Source: Anastatus disparis (lineage: Eukaryota; Arthropoda; Insecta; Hymenoptera; Eupelmidae). Taken from it: DNA of 64,000 nucleotides. The notes under the pieces were generated by a model. It worked only from the letters and a program-made list of their open reading frames with translations, was not told where the DNA came from and did no database searches. The stretch covers positions 3,136,001 through 3,200,000 of the forward strand of contig JAFFSR010000316.1 of assembly GCA_017163975.1 (NCBI GenBank). Direction: 5' to 3'. Shown here piece by piece: positions 1 to 16,649 of this stretch. A program made the translations under genes and the position numbers. The first letter of the stretch is position 1; every line of letters begins with the position of its first letter.

Positions 1-296
1 AAATCATGGATCATGCATCAACCATAGATGATGAACAATATAAATGTTTTGAAATTGTGACGCATTGCAAGTGACCGATCGCTTCGCACGTCGCATCGAA
101 CTAGTCTGGAGGCAACCTTACGGATATATCCATTTTCATAAAGAGTTAAGGTTCAAATTCATAAACGTTACTCAAGTAACGGTTGCATCATCTCTTGTTT
201 TCTTAATATGAGAGAGACAAAGATAGAATGAGGTTTAAGTAACAATCGTTACATGAGTTGGGTCTATGAACTCAAGTCTCATCTAATAGAACATAA
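1..296. other. No recognisable gene or repeat
   Basis: Moderately AT-rich sequence without a long open frame, tandem repeat or inverted repeat that I can see. It precedes the foldback element that starts at 297. Confidence 0.5.
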
Positions 297-671
297 GGGA
301 GAGTCCAGATGAAGGAATTTTTTCAAAATCCTACCCATACCCTACCCGTACCCTACCCCGTACTATTCACGAGTGGAGTGTTCCATCTAAACTACCTCGT
401 GTTTTCTGAGAAGTCCGATAGTAAACGTATGATGCCTTTCTACTAAATTTCTTATGAAATTTAGTAGAAAGGCAACGTACGTTTCTTCTTATATAAATTT
501 CTTATAAAATTTAGTAGAAAGACATCGTACGTTTACTATCAAACTTCTCAGGGAACACGAGGTAGTCTAGATGGAACACTCCACTCGAGAATCGTACGGG
601 GTAGGGTATAGGTACGGTACGGGTAGGGTATGGGTAGGGTCTCGAAAAAATTCCTTCATCTGGACTCTCCC
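297..671. mobile_element. Foldback MITE, TAA target duplication
   Basis: Almost the whole segment is one long inverted repeat. The left end GGGAGAGTCCAGATGAAGG is mirrored at the right end, and inner blocks (for example GGAACACTCCACTCG and its complement) continue the palindrome to a small central loop near 450-490. The flanks read TAA at 294-296 and TAA at 672-674, so a 3-bp TAA duplication is likely, as in PIF/Harbinger-type MITEs. It has no coding capacity. Superfamily assignment is inference from TSD length and the GGG end. Confidence 0.7.
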
Positions 672-995
672 TAAATATATATGATAATATATCATGTCCA
701 TTTTACAAGAATTTACTTATTATTTTGTAATTTGCAAATTTTGAAAATTAATAAAAGAAAGCATTAGTTAATAAACAGAATTAATTTTTCATAGTTACTC
801 AATTACTTTGATTTATTTGGCTGAATCCATTCAGATTCATGCAGGCCGTCACTGATCGAATTTTTTTTTTGTTCTAAGTAATAAAAATACCTTCTATTAT
901 GTATATAAAGATAAAATTTACCTCATAGAACGCTCAAAATTTTTTTTTTTTTTCACTACAGCAGTTTTAGTGTTGGATGTAAAAACGAAAATTCA

Positions 996-1487
996 CCCTA
1001 GTGGAAATCGAATCTGTGAATAACTGGGAATAACTGGAAATAACTGGAAATAACTGGGAATAACTGTGAATAACTGGGAATAACTGTTATAAACTGTTCA
1101 GTTTGAGACAGGAATAACAGTTATTCCCAGTTATTCCCAGTTATTCCCAGTTATTCCCAGTTATTCTCAGTTATTCCCAGTTATTCACAGTTTATAACTT
1201 AAAAATAATTTGAAAAAACAGAGGTACGAATAACAGTTATTCCCAAATATATTTATAATAAAAAAAAATAAAAAAATATATATTTTTTTCATTTTTTCAA
1301 ATTTATATTTTTCAAATTATTATTAAACTAAACTGTAAATAACTGGGAATAACTGTGAATAACTGGGAATAACTGGGAATAACTGGGAATAACTGTTATT
1401 CCTGTCTCAAACTGAACAGTTTATAACAGTTATTCCCAGTTATTCACAGTTATTCCCAGTTATTCACAGATTCGATTTCCACTAGGG
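996..1487. mobile_element. Nested CCC-ended MITE built of CAGTTATTCC repeats
   Basis: TIRs CCCTAGTGGAAATCGAATC lie at both ends, inverted. The interior is almost entirely tandem copies of a decamer (GGGAATAACT or its complement), in two inverted pairs around an AT-rich spacer at 1190-1320. It interrupts the left arm of the 819-3789 transposon. The right arm preserves the empty site, which shows a 2-bp CA target duplication (994-995 and 1488-1489). It has no coding capacity. Superfamily is unknown to me. Confidence 0.8.
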
Positions 1488-2075
1488 CAAAAATTGAAAA
1501 TGAACCTCTACTTTTAAATGACTATAGCTCCGTCAATTTTTAACATTTTTGGACGTTCTTTTAACGAAAGTGTGCGAAATTTGGTCTAGTTTTAAATGCA
1601 ATCTTGATTTTTGTAATACAATTTGATCTCGCTGAGTTATTTACGAAAAACCGAAAAAAGCGATTTTTTTCAAACACGATTTTCTCAAAAACTATATTTT
1701 TTTTTTTTTTTAATTTTTATATGATTTTATACATAAAAAATACTAACTTTTAGGGTAGGTGAGAATATGCGATTTTGCCTTATTTTTTTAAAACAGATTT
1801 TTAAACGTTTTTTTTATATTTTCGATTTATAACATTGATACCATGGTGCATCGTACTATTTTTCCAACTTTACGTGTTCTTACAACTATTTTTATGCTTT
1901 TATTTATTAATATATCAAAAATATCAACAATAATCTTTAAAATAAACCCCGGATCGAATATTTTGATCAATTAGAACAAAAGTTATGATGATTTAAAGTT
2001 TAAAAAAAAATGCTGTAACTTTAAATAAATATGATATTTTACAGATGCTTTGAATAATTATAAAAAAGAGAATAA

Positions 2076-2840
2076 ACAAGACATTGCAGATTTTATTCAG
2101 AAAAATCAAATTTACTGAATAAAACTAGCACAATTGAAAATTTCTTAATAGAGTTAAGAGAGTGTGCTCTCACTGTAAGAGCTCATAAATTGGTCAAAGA
2201 AATTCAACGTATAGCAATTAAAGAGGTTAAACTTTTAGCGAAAAATAATGACTTCCAATTAGTTATTCATGTCGATTTTGCAGAAAATTGGACAGTTCTG
2301 CTTCAAAATGAAATTCAAAGCTATCATTAGAGTAAAAACCAAGTATCAATATTTACGTCAGTATGCTATTTTGGAAATGATAAGACAGTTAGTTATGTCA
2401 CCGTCTCTGACGATATTAAACATGATTCGTCTCATGCCCTAATGACTATAAATTTAATTATCGACAACTTAAAACAAAAACATATTGCGCAAGATCTTGA
2501 TGAAATCATAACCATTTCTGATGGAGCTACCAGTCATTTTAAAAATAGATATCAATTCTATGAGTTTCAAAACTCAAAAGTAAACAGAAAATGGCTTTTT
2601 TCTGCAACAGATCATGGCAAAGGCGCTTGTGATGGTATTGGTGGTTTAGTTATACATTATGCTACCACGCATAATCTGTCCAAAAAGAATGCAGATTTTA
2701 TTAGAAACGCTGAAAATTTCGCCACTCACGTATCAAAATATACTCCGTCGATTAACATTCTTGTTATCCGCAAGGATGAGTTAGAAGTTTTTCGACAGAC
2801 AAAAAAAAATGGAATGATTAGGAAATGCAAAAGAAATTAA
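2076..2840 (+). pseudogene. Transposase-like protein, internal stop and frameshift
   Basis: The longest uninterrupted piece (2442-2840, 132 aa) contains SDGATSHFKNRYQF and DHGKGACDGIGG. These resemble segments of an animal-wide family of uncharacterised transposon proteins (SDG...F.NR..F, then HGKG..DG.GG). The same frame continues upstream to about 2076 and includes HVDFAENW, also typical of the family, but is interrupted by a TAG at 2328-2330. Farther upstream coding similarity moves to another frame (2044-2115), so there is at least one frameshift. A splice-acceptor-like TTTTACAG precedes 2044. The Asp of SDG and of VDFAEN are candidate catalytic residues; this is inference. The gene is dead in this copy. 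Confidence 0.6.
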
Positions 2841-3829
2841 AGGTATTCAAAAGATTCACTGTAGAAAAAGTAAGCGAAACCAAATCTACACTGCCAAAAC
2901 TTCGAGACATGAGTGGCAAGAAGTAAATTGAAAGGTTTTATTCAAATTCAGATTTTTTTATTCACATTAGTTCTCAATTCATTAGTGTTCATTTCTTAAT
3001 TGTATCGCATATTATTTGTTCATTGGGAATGACCAAATAATATATTTTAGTATTTAAAATTTGAAATTCAAATTCAAAATTCAAAATTCAAAATTCAAAA
3101 TAAATATATTTATTTAAAGTTTCAGCATTTTTGATCAAAATATTCGATCCAGGGTTTATTTTAAAGATTATTGTTGATATTTTCGATATATTAATAAATA
3201 AAAGCATAAAAATAGTTGTAAGAACACGTAAAGTTGGAAAAATAGTACGATGCGCCATGGTATCAATGTTTTAAAATCGAAAATATAAAAAAAACGTTTA
3301 AAAATCTGTTTTAAAAAAATAAGGCAAAATCGCATATTCTCACCTACCCTAAAAGTTAGTATTTTTTATGTATAAAATCATATAAAAATTAAAAAAAAAA
3401 AAAAAATATAGTTTTTGAGAAAATCGTGTTTGAAAAAAATCGCTTTTTTTCGGTTTTTCGTAAATAACTCAGCGAGATCAATTTGTATTACAAAAATCAA
3501 GATTGCATTTAAAACTAGACCAAATTTCGCATACTTTCGTTAAAAGAACGTCCAAAAAGGTTGAAAATTGACGGAGCTATAGTCATTTAAAAGTAGAGGT
3601 TCATTTTCAATTTTTGAATTTTCGTTTTTACATCCAACACTAAAATTGCTGTAGTAAAAAAAAAAAATTTTGAGCGTTCTATGAGGTAAATTTTATCTTC
3701 ATATACATAATAGAAGGTATTTTTATTACTTAGAACAAAAAAAAAAATTCGATCAGTGACGGCCTGCATGAATCTGAATGGAATCAGCCATTTAATAGTT
3801 GTGATTATATAATTATGAATCAATAATTT

Positions 3830-5610
3830 TTTGAAATTTTCTTTTTACACTTTATGTTTTTTGATATACACTCTCTAACGCAGAGGGGCTGCTTCTGAAC
3901 GATACACCATATATTGCTATCTTTGTTTAGCATATTGATTTTATACCTTCTGTTCTTGTGATAAAGGGTCGATAAAACGTTGTACAGTTTGCAGAGTAGA
4001 GGGGTTGCTCCGGGGCTCTATTCTGAAACTTTTTTTTTTTCGATAAATGGTTTTTTTTGACAAGGACAGGAAATACAATACTAATGTGTTTGACAAAGAC
4101 AACAACATACGGTTTATCGTTTAAAAAGTTTGAGAATAAGGCCCCCGGAGTGATAAAGTTAATGTATCGATATATGCATCTTTGTTCAGCACATTGATTT
4201 CATATATTCTGTCTCTGTGATACAGTTGTCCAATTTTCTAGAGCAGCCCCCAAGTTCTTCTGTGGTGCTATTCAACCCGTGAGTGAGAAAGTTCACTTTG
4301 TGAGATAGACGTGGTTAGCTTAACAGAACTGGGGGCTGCTTCCGAACGATATACCATATATTCTGTCTTTGTTTAGCATATATAAAATTAACGTACCAAA
4401 CAAAGATAGTACTATATAGTTTATCACTCTGAAACAAGGGGCCTGCTTGTCATGTGTCATCACGGTTTATCTCACAAACTGAACTTTCTCACTCACGGGG
4501 GCCTTAGGGTGAAATCAAATGGAGCGGAAAATAGGCGACGGAACGTCACAGAACCTCAATTCCGCATCTTCGTATTCCGCCAACGGAGTAAAGACGACGT
4601 AATAGACGACATCAATTTTTATTTTGTTTAAAAAAATTATTAGTGCTTCAATAACCTCACGTAATATTTTTAATTTGCTTTCCATAGCTGTACTTTTAAT
4701 TTCAATCAAACTTTTAAATTCTATTTTGGTTAACTATTTGTTTAAACAATTTCAAAAAGTCTGTGACGCTTCTATTATCCCGTCAAATTTGTTTCCCTAT
4801 ATTCACATGGAGCGGAATAGAAGTTCTGTGACGTTGATTAGCAATTTTATAATTAAAAAATAATGATGTTAATTGAAATATTTGGTTATAATAACAAACT
4901 ATATTTTATTTTTATAAAAAAAGAATCTCATTACAATAACAATAGGTGATTATTTCCAACTTTTTTAACATTTTTGTTGTTAATTTAAAATTCGCGGATA
5001 CATTTGTATGCTATTTTTAACAATTTTTCAGCTACATTCCGCGCCATGTGAATATAGGGAAAAAATTTGACGGAAAACAAGGCGACGGAATGAATGTTTT
5101 GTGACGTTCCGTCGTCTATTTTCCGCTCCATCTGATTTCACCCTTATTCTCAAACTTTTTAAACGATAAACCGTATGTTGTTGTCTTTGTCAAACACATT
5201 AGTATTGTATTTCCTGTCCTTGTCAAAAAAACCATTTATCGAAAAAAAAAAATTTCAGAATAGAGCCCCGGAGGAGCTGCTCTAGAAAATTGCACAATTC
5301 TGTATCACGGAGACAGAAGATATGAAATCAATGTGCTGAACAAAGATAGCATATATCGATACACTAAGTTTATCGCTCCGGAGCGACCCCCTTGAGTCAG
5401 GGGGGTTGCTCCCGAACGATATACCACATATTGCTGTCTTTCTTTAGCATATATAAAATTAACGTATCAAACAAAGATAGTACTATATAGTTTATCACTC
5501 TGGAGCAAGGGGCCTGAAGATATTAAATCAATGTGCTAAACAAAGATATCATATATCGATACACTAAGTTTATCGCTCCGGAGCAGTCCCCCGGGTTGAA
5601 TAGCACCACT
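3830..5610. repeat. Compound palindromic repeat upstream of alpha-NAC
   Basis: A mosaic of direct and inverted blocks. The segment at 4013-4147, containing TTTGACAAGGACAGGAAATA, is inverted at 5146-5275. GGTGCTATTCAACCCG at 4264-4279 is inverted at 5594-5609. Variants of GCATATTGATTTTATA and ACCATATATTGCTATC recur several times in both orientations. The whole can fold on itself once the nested element at 4507-5143 is removed. No open frame here is coding. The element family is unknown; the right edge is a few bases from the probable alpha-NAC start site. Confidence 0.6.
4507..5143. mobile_element. Harbinger-like MITE, TTA target duplication
   Basis: TIRs start GGGTGAAATCA and continue as ATGGAGCGGAAAATAG (with one mismatch) at both ends. 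TTA flanks both sides (4504-4506, 5144-5146). The surrounding repeat provides the undisturbed site at about 4130-4150 on the opposite arm, which confirms the insertion. GGG termini with a TTA duplication fit PIF/Harbinger non-autonomous elements. The two overlapping open frames inside (4515-4709 minus, 4624-4863 plus) look fortuitous. Confidence 0.75.
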
Positions 5611-5614
5611 GCTA

Positions 5615-5740
5615 CTTTCGGCATCGCTGAATCATCACACAGGACCAGGAGAACCATTAAAACACGGAAACTAGCCTTAAGTTCATGAATTTACACGCTT
5701 GATCCTCAACAAAGTGTTTTTAGACAAAATATCAATTAAG
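5615..5740 (+). other. Probable 5' UTR exon of alpha-NAC
   Basis: AATTAAG|GTAAAT at 5740/5741 is a good splice donor, and the first coding exon begins after a TTCTAG acceptor at 6437. The stretch CTTTC at 5615-5619 resembles the pyrimidine (TCT-type) initiator common in translation-machinery genes, so transcription may begin there. No TATA box is evident. Exon and start site are inference; only the splice-site match is visible. Confidence 0.4.
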
Positions 5741-6442
5741 GTAAATCCATTAATTTTTTACGCATCGCAAAATATTTGTTCATGATAATATTAAAATTAA
5801 ATCAATATAATATAAAACTTGCATATTAGAATAATCTTATCAAACGTACAATTGCATTATTATTTTTTAACTTCCATTTAAGAACCATGTCGACACTAAT
5901 TCTTCGAACATCATATTTGATATTATTCGATAAAATTTTCATTGTTCTTTATATGGAAAATATTATTAAAAAATTATCTTATTTTTGTAATAAATCTTTA
6001 AAGAAGTGGAAGGCTAATAATCGAGTTTAGGAAAACAACATAAACATAACTTTTATTATATATTTTTCTTAGCTTCATAATATACATCCAGTGATATAAA
6101 AAATAAAGTAAACTATCATTAGATATTATTAGTATTGTTCTTCATTTGATAACTAATTCAAATAATTTACTTTATGTATTAAGAATGATTCGAAAGAGCT
6201 TCGATTTAAAAAAAATCTTAGTATAGGAAAACGATCCCTTAAGTTCCCGTAAACATGTGCATTCATACCAAACTTTAATTTTCATGAAACAATTGTTCGT
6301 GAATGCAAACCAAATAAGCTTTTAGCTTATAATTTTTTTAGTTTAAATATAATTCCAAATACTTTAATGTAATAATTCATAAAATTATCGTAAAAAAAAG
6401 AATGTATAATATTATTTAAACTTTTTCATAATTCTAGATAAA

Positions 6443-11924
<5,482 letters not shown>

Positions 11925-12121
11925 TAAATCAACTCCAGAAAATTGTTAGAGTATGTTTATCACAACTCACTTTATGAGATATTAATATCATCAATGAATC
12001 AGCCAATTACATAACAATGTATCTCATTTTCTCTAGTTTATAACAATTTGGATCCATGTTTTCAAATTAATACAATCCTAGAAAGTAAATTTACATGTAT
12101 ATACATAATGCATACAATAAA
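11925..12121 (+). promoter_or_regulatory. Alpha-NAC 3' UTR and polyadenylation signal
   Basis: An AATAAA hexamer lies at 12116-12121, about 190 nt after the stop codon, with T-rich sequence following. It is the first canonical signal downstream of the coding region, so cleavage is expected at about 12135-12150. Confidence 0.65.
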
Positions 12122-12129
12122 ATAGCACT

Positions 12130-12470
12130 TTATAACAAAATGTTTTATATGCTTTTTTGTACTTTGTATTTTTAAATTATTCTCTGATTAAATTTTATTT
12201 AAATACCACTGGTACAACAAATTTTTTAATAATATTTATTTGTTTAAATCCCAAAGTTACAGAATAACATTTACAGACATTCAAAGTATAACTATCAATC
12301 AATAATATGAAAAAGATAAATATAATAATGCGAGTTAGATTATTGTTTGTTCCAGAACACTAAAAAGTATTCCAACTATACATCTATCAGTCATGCACTA
12401 CCATTCATGCTTTTATATCTTATAAAGAAGTCTGCATCTTGCTGATAAAAATACATATTTCCCACTTTAG
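12130..12470. other. AT-rich spacer
   Basis: I see no gene or repeat boundary between the alpha-NAC polyadenylation signal and the palindromic composite that begins near 12472. Confidence 0.5.
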
Positions 12471-12612
12471 TATAAAGCACGGTAGAAGAATAAGAGGTGA
12501 TTCGACTATCCTTCCCCCACCATTAAAACGTGTGTCGCTTATTAAGTTGACTCTCTACTTCTCCACGTGGCGGAGCCACTTGGATAGATACCCCACGTGC
12601 ACACTTACATAA

Positions 12613-13218
12613 TGCCCCGAACACAATAGTCCGCAATTTGTTCGGCGGATACGCCAATTCACTAGACCGTGCCTAGGGAATGTTTAGGGCCAACCTTAAG
12701 AAAATAAATTTTTGTTATTGGTATGTTTTTTTTTTTTTTCTAAGAAAAAGATTAACATATAAAGGATTTTGTCCTCTATATGATTAACCTTTTTATATGG
12801 TGAAGTCGAGGGAGTCCAGCCCAGTACCCGTTTAACACATTACATCAGGCTAGACTGACAGACCCACCATACCGAAAACTTTGACTACCGATGGATGGTC
12901 AGCCACTTTTTGTGACCAACAATCAACCGATACTCAATGAGGTTGGATTTTTTAAGAGTCGCGATATGGGTAGCACATACACTAATTTTCTTTCGAAAAA
13001 AAGTCAGAGGTGCCTGGCCAGGATTCGAACCCATGCCCACCGCGTTGAAGGCAAGAGCTCTATCCGTTACGCCACCGCGCTCCCTGTTATTGGTATGTTA
13101 GCATGAATTACTTAAAATTTAATTTATTTTCTTAAGGTTGGCCCTAAAAATTCTCTAGGCACGATCTAGTGAATTGGCGTGTCCGCCGAACAAATTGCGG
13201 ACTATTGTGTTCGGGGCA
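12613..13218. mobile_element. MITE with TGCCCCGAACACAATAG ends, TAA duplication
   Basis: TIRs of about 100 bp begin TGCCCCGAACACAATAG at both ends, inverted. TAA lies at 12610-12612 and 13219-13221. The sister arm near 19450 lacks the insertion and reads straight through ACATAAGCCCAC, confirming the 3-bp duplication. The body is split by a tRNA-derived SINE (12728-13084). Confidence 0.8.
12728..13084 (-). mobile_element. tRNA-derived SINE
   Basis: On the minus strand the 5' end (13084) begins with a tRNA-related head containing an A box TGGCGTAACGG and a perfect B box GGTTCGAATCC (on the plus strand GGATTCGAACC at 13020-13030). The 3' end is an oligo-A tail, seen as the T run at 12728-12739 on the plus strand. 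A 15-bp target duplication TGTTATTGGTATGTT flanks it (12713-12727, 13085-13099). The body at 12800-12990 is GC-richer than its surroundings. The open frame at 12891-13106 is fortuitous. Confidence 0.85.
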
Positions 13219-13573
13219 TAAGCCCACTGAGACGCATCGTTGTGTGCGTGAGTTGTTCATGAATGACCGTGTGTGAGTGAACACATTACACATACGGCGT
13301 GTAGCATTGTTTTAGTGGATTAAATAAATATAATTATTAGTTACTTATATATTTATTTAATAAATTAAATTATTTATTAAATTATTTGCTTTCATAGTAA
13401 ATAATAGACTTATTTTATATTCTTATATGTCTCGATAAAATTAAATAAGTAAAAAATACTTTTTACTTCTTCATGGAATTAATTAATATTTTTTTTGATA
13501 TATTGAATTTTAAAATTTTATAAAAATGAAATTATTAATGAAAAAACATTGAAATTTAAACTTTTGTAAAGTA

Positions 13574-14821
13574 CCCTGGTAGCACAATCTGACGCAAGTA
13601 TCAGTGCGCAGATCTTATATAACATGCTTCCCAAATCAATAAGAGTTCTGCAGTCAGAACATTGCATCAGATACTTGCAGCAGATTTGCATCATACTTAC
13701 AGCAGATAAAGTGCACCCTAAGTGTCTCATGGGATGCACGGATCTTCGCAGCAGACTTGCATCATACTTATAAAGGTCACGTGCAGCAGACACTTTGCAG
13801 CAGATGTGCGCCATACTTGCAGCAGATAAAGTGCACCCTAAGAGTGTCATGGGATGCACGGATCTTCGCAGCAGACTTGCATCATACTTATAAAGGTCAC
13901 GTGCAGTAGACACTTTGCAGCAGATGTGCGCCATACTTACAGCAGATAAAGTGCACCCTAAGAGTCTCATGTAATGCTAAAGATGCCATGCACAAAGCTG
14001 CTGCAATTATGACGCCCGAGCTCGTGATCAAATCATTCAGATTAAGCACCCTTAATTGCACAAGACAATCTAATTCTGCTGCTCAGTGTCTGACGTACGT
14101 GTTCGAATGCAATTTCATCGCAATTCTGCTGAAAGTCCCCGTGCAGTTAAAAATCCTTGTGTAACTGCACTAAAGCTGCTGCAAGTCTGATGCAAGTATG
14201 TCGCAATTAATCTGCTAAAGATGCCATGCACAAAGCTGCTGCAATTATGACGCCCGAGCTCGTGATCAAATCATTCAGATTAAGCACCCTTAATTGCACA
14301 AGACAATCAAATTCTGCTGCTCAGTGTCTGACGTACGTGTTCGAATGCAATTTCATCGCAATTCTGCTGAAAGTCCCCGTGCAGTTAAAAATCCTTGTGT
14401 AAGTGCACTAAAGCCGCTGCAATTCTGATGCAAGTATGTCGCAATTAATCTGCTAAAAATGCCATGCACAAAGCTGCTGCAATTATGACGCCCGAGCTCG
14501 TGATCAAATCATTCAGATTAAGCACGCTTAATTGCACAAGACAATGTAATTATGCTGCTCAGTGTCTGACGTACGTGCTCGAATGCAATTTCATCGCATT
14601 CCTGCTGAAAGTCCCAGTGCATTTGGAAACCCTCTTGTAAGTGCACTAAAGCTTGCGCAAGTCTAACGTAATTATGATGCTTAGAGCCGGGTGCAATCAT
14701 CTTAGCGCAGAAATATAGTTGAAATGGGAAGCATGTTAGTTAAGATCTGCTGTAGTTTGACTGACAGACAGAGAAATTGCAGCAGAATTGCACAAGAATT
14801 GAAAAAGTTGTGCTACCAGGG
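13574..14821. mobile_element. Family A element, minisatellite-bearing, TA duplication
   Basis: TIR CCCTGGTAGCACAATCTG at the left; the right end closes with GTGCTACCAGGG. TA flanks both sides (13572-13573, 14822-14823) and the sister arm near 19070 has the uninserted AAAGTATATATGGG. The interior is tandem: about 120-bp repeats rich in GCAGCAGA and TTGCATCATACTT at 13660-13970, then about 240-bp repeats beginning AAAGATGCCATGCACAAAGC at 13979-14680. The open frames here follow the repeat period and are not genes. A second, larger copy lies at 51323-54193. Confidence 0.8.
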
Positions 14822-14868
14822 TATATAAGGGCAGATGAGCTTGTATCATTTCATGTTTACTTATTTAT

Positions 14869-14944
14869 GATGCAGCTTTAGCGTAATGGCTACGATGTGC
14901 GCTTTGATATGTTGTCGCCCTGGGTTCAAATCCGGGTACATTCA
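14869..14944 (+). other. tRNA-like sequence, left arm copy
   Basis: A box TAGCGTAATGG and B box GGTTCAAATCC sit at tRNA-like spacing, and an oligo-T run (14946-14959) follows as a pol III terminator would. The T-arm stem CCTGG/CCGGG pairs, but the acceptor stem does not close, so this is a tRNA-derived relic or SINE head rather than a working tRNA gene. The same sequence occurs inverted in the other arm at 18945-19020. Confidence 0.5.
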
Positions 14945-15200
14945 ATTTTTTTTTTTTTTCATAAAAGTTGTATTTTAATTTTTTTAAATATTTTATTTTA
15001 CAAAATTATATTTTTTAAATCATTAAAAAATAAATAATTAAATCAGTTGATTAATAAAAATCTTTAAGTTGAAAAATTTATTTATTCATTTCGCAAGTAA
15101 TTAAAAAATTACTAGAAACACTAAATATAAATTATTTACAAAAGTAGAAAAATGTAAATATACTATATTATCATAAACTTATTTTAATTATTTTGATTTT

Positions 15201-16025
15201 GAAGTGAAACTTCTTTACCGACGGTATACCCATAAGAGACATAAAAAAAATTATACGGGGGTGAATTGATTTCATAACGGTACATGCAACGGAACTAATG
15301 AAACGGAAGTGTATATATATAAGTGGAGCGTCCGCGCCTCCTATATGCAACTTAAGCTACTAAATACGTATAAAGAAAAATTCGCGGGACTGACTTGATG
15401 TCAAACGTACAGATATAGTATACATACTATATGTACACCCAACGTTCATTGATTCTTTCCGAATCTTTTAAAATGTTCCAATAGAAACATAGAAAACAAC
15501 GGAATGGTCCAATGAAAGTTCAGGATTTCAAAACATTCGGAAAGAATTCATTAACGGTGGGTGTACAATACAAATATCTGAATCTGAATAAATAAAGAAA
15601 GCAATAGCGCGCGTTTTCTTTCGATGGTAAACCCCTCTCTTCCCTGCATTATTTAAACATGTATGCGCAAGCAAACGTTTCTTATTTATGTTATCATAAG
15701 CCAATCATTTAAAACATTACTCTTGCTACAAATGATAATAGTTTTGATAATTGTGAAGAAAATTAGCCTATTATTGTATTTTTGTAAAATAAATATTATT
15801 AACAAAAATTTCATACACTATCTGATTTGAAATTAAAAAAAATTAATTCTTTAACTAAACTAAATTATTTTAATTTAGTTTTATTTAATTTTATAATTAT
15901 TTAATTTTAAAATTATTTAAAAATTGAATGAAACAGTAATAGAACTTTAATTAACATTTATGAGTTCTATGATTTCGTAAAGAAGTTTCACTTCTGTCGG
16001 CCAGCCTCAAAGACTGCCACACCAG
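15201..16025. mobile_element. Insertion in left arm with GAAGTGAAACTTCTTTAC ends
   Basis: The sister arm (about 18320-18350) lacks this stretch. GAAGTGAAACTTCTTTAC at 15201 returns inverted at 15977-15994, followed by CTGTCGGCCAGCCTCA, a sequence also found inverted and diverged near 33033-33063. Inside, 15430-15570 is a smaller inverted-repeat unit with TGTACACCCA at both ends. No coding frame is seen. Confidence 0.55.
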
Positions 16026-16649
16026 TTTTTTTACAAATTAAAATATTTACAAGTAAAATAATGAATTTTAATTACTATACAATCCAGCAATTTGTTTTCT
16101 CTTGACTTATTTTTTAATATCTCTATTTTTAAGTTTAGAAAACTTGCCCATCCCAAATGTTACATAATAATATATACGCTGTGAGAATAATATAGTTGGC
16201 CCTACTATTTTCATATGTTTGACTTTATTTTTAATTGAATTTTAAAAATTATTTGATTAAAATGAAATTGAATCATTTCATAAATAAAAATTAAATATGT
16301 AGAAATACTGAGTTAAAATATTTATAAGTTCATAATTATACTATATGTAATTCAAAAGTACGTAGCAAAACCATAGCTTATAATATATTAGATTTTCGTT
16401 GATAAATTTTTTGCACCACAACATTATTAAGATTCCTTATTGAATTTTATCTTGAATGGATAATTTATTTAAGAAGTACGGATTAGATAAATATTTGTCT
16501 ACGCTTCAAGGTAAGTAAATAATTATTATTTATTAATTATATTGATTTCATAATACTTATATAATCATGCATAACCCCATAATGAATTGTGTAAAATCAG
16601 AAATATACGATGTTGTAACTCTTTAAGAATTAACAAATTTCCCTGATTA

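Larger units (their letters stand above)
819..3789. mobile_element. Long-TIR DNA transposon with decayed transposase
   Basis: The left end GGCTGAATCCATTCAG is repeated inverted at the right end with one mismatch. The inverted arms run about 670 bp each: roughly 819-2000 once the nested insertion at 996-1487 is removed, and 3120-3789. The flanks carry ATTT at 815-818 and 3790-3793, a plausible 4-bp target duplication. The unique centre (2040-2940) holds a broken transposase-like reading frame on the plus strand. The AT-rich 2900-3120 stretch has short direct AAATTCAAAATTC iterations. Superfamily is not assigned. Confidence 0.75.

Noticed and set aside
13518..13970. 150-aa minus-strand open frame rich in Cys and Ser
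   Set aside because: Its internal repeats follow the ~120-bp minisatellite of the family A element exactly; the frame is open only because the repeat length is a multiple of three.
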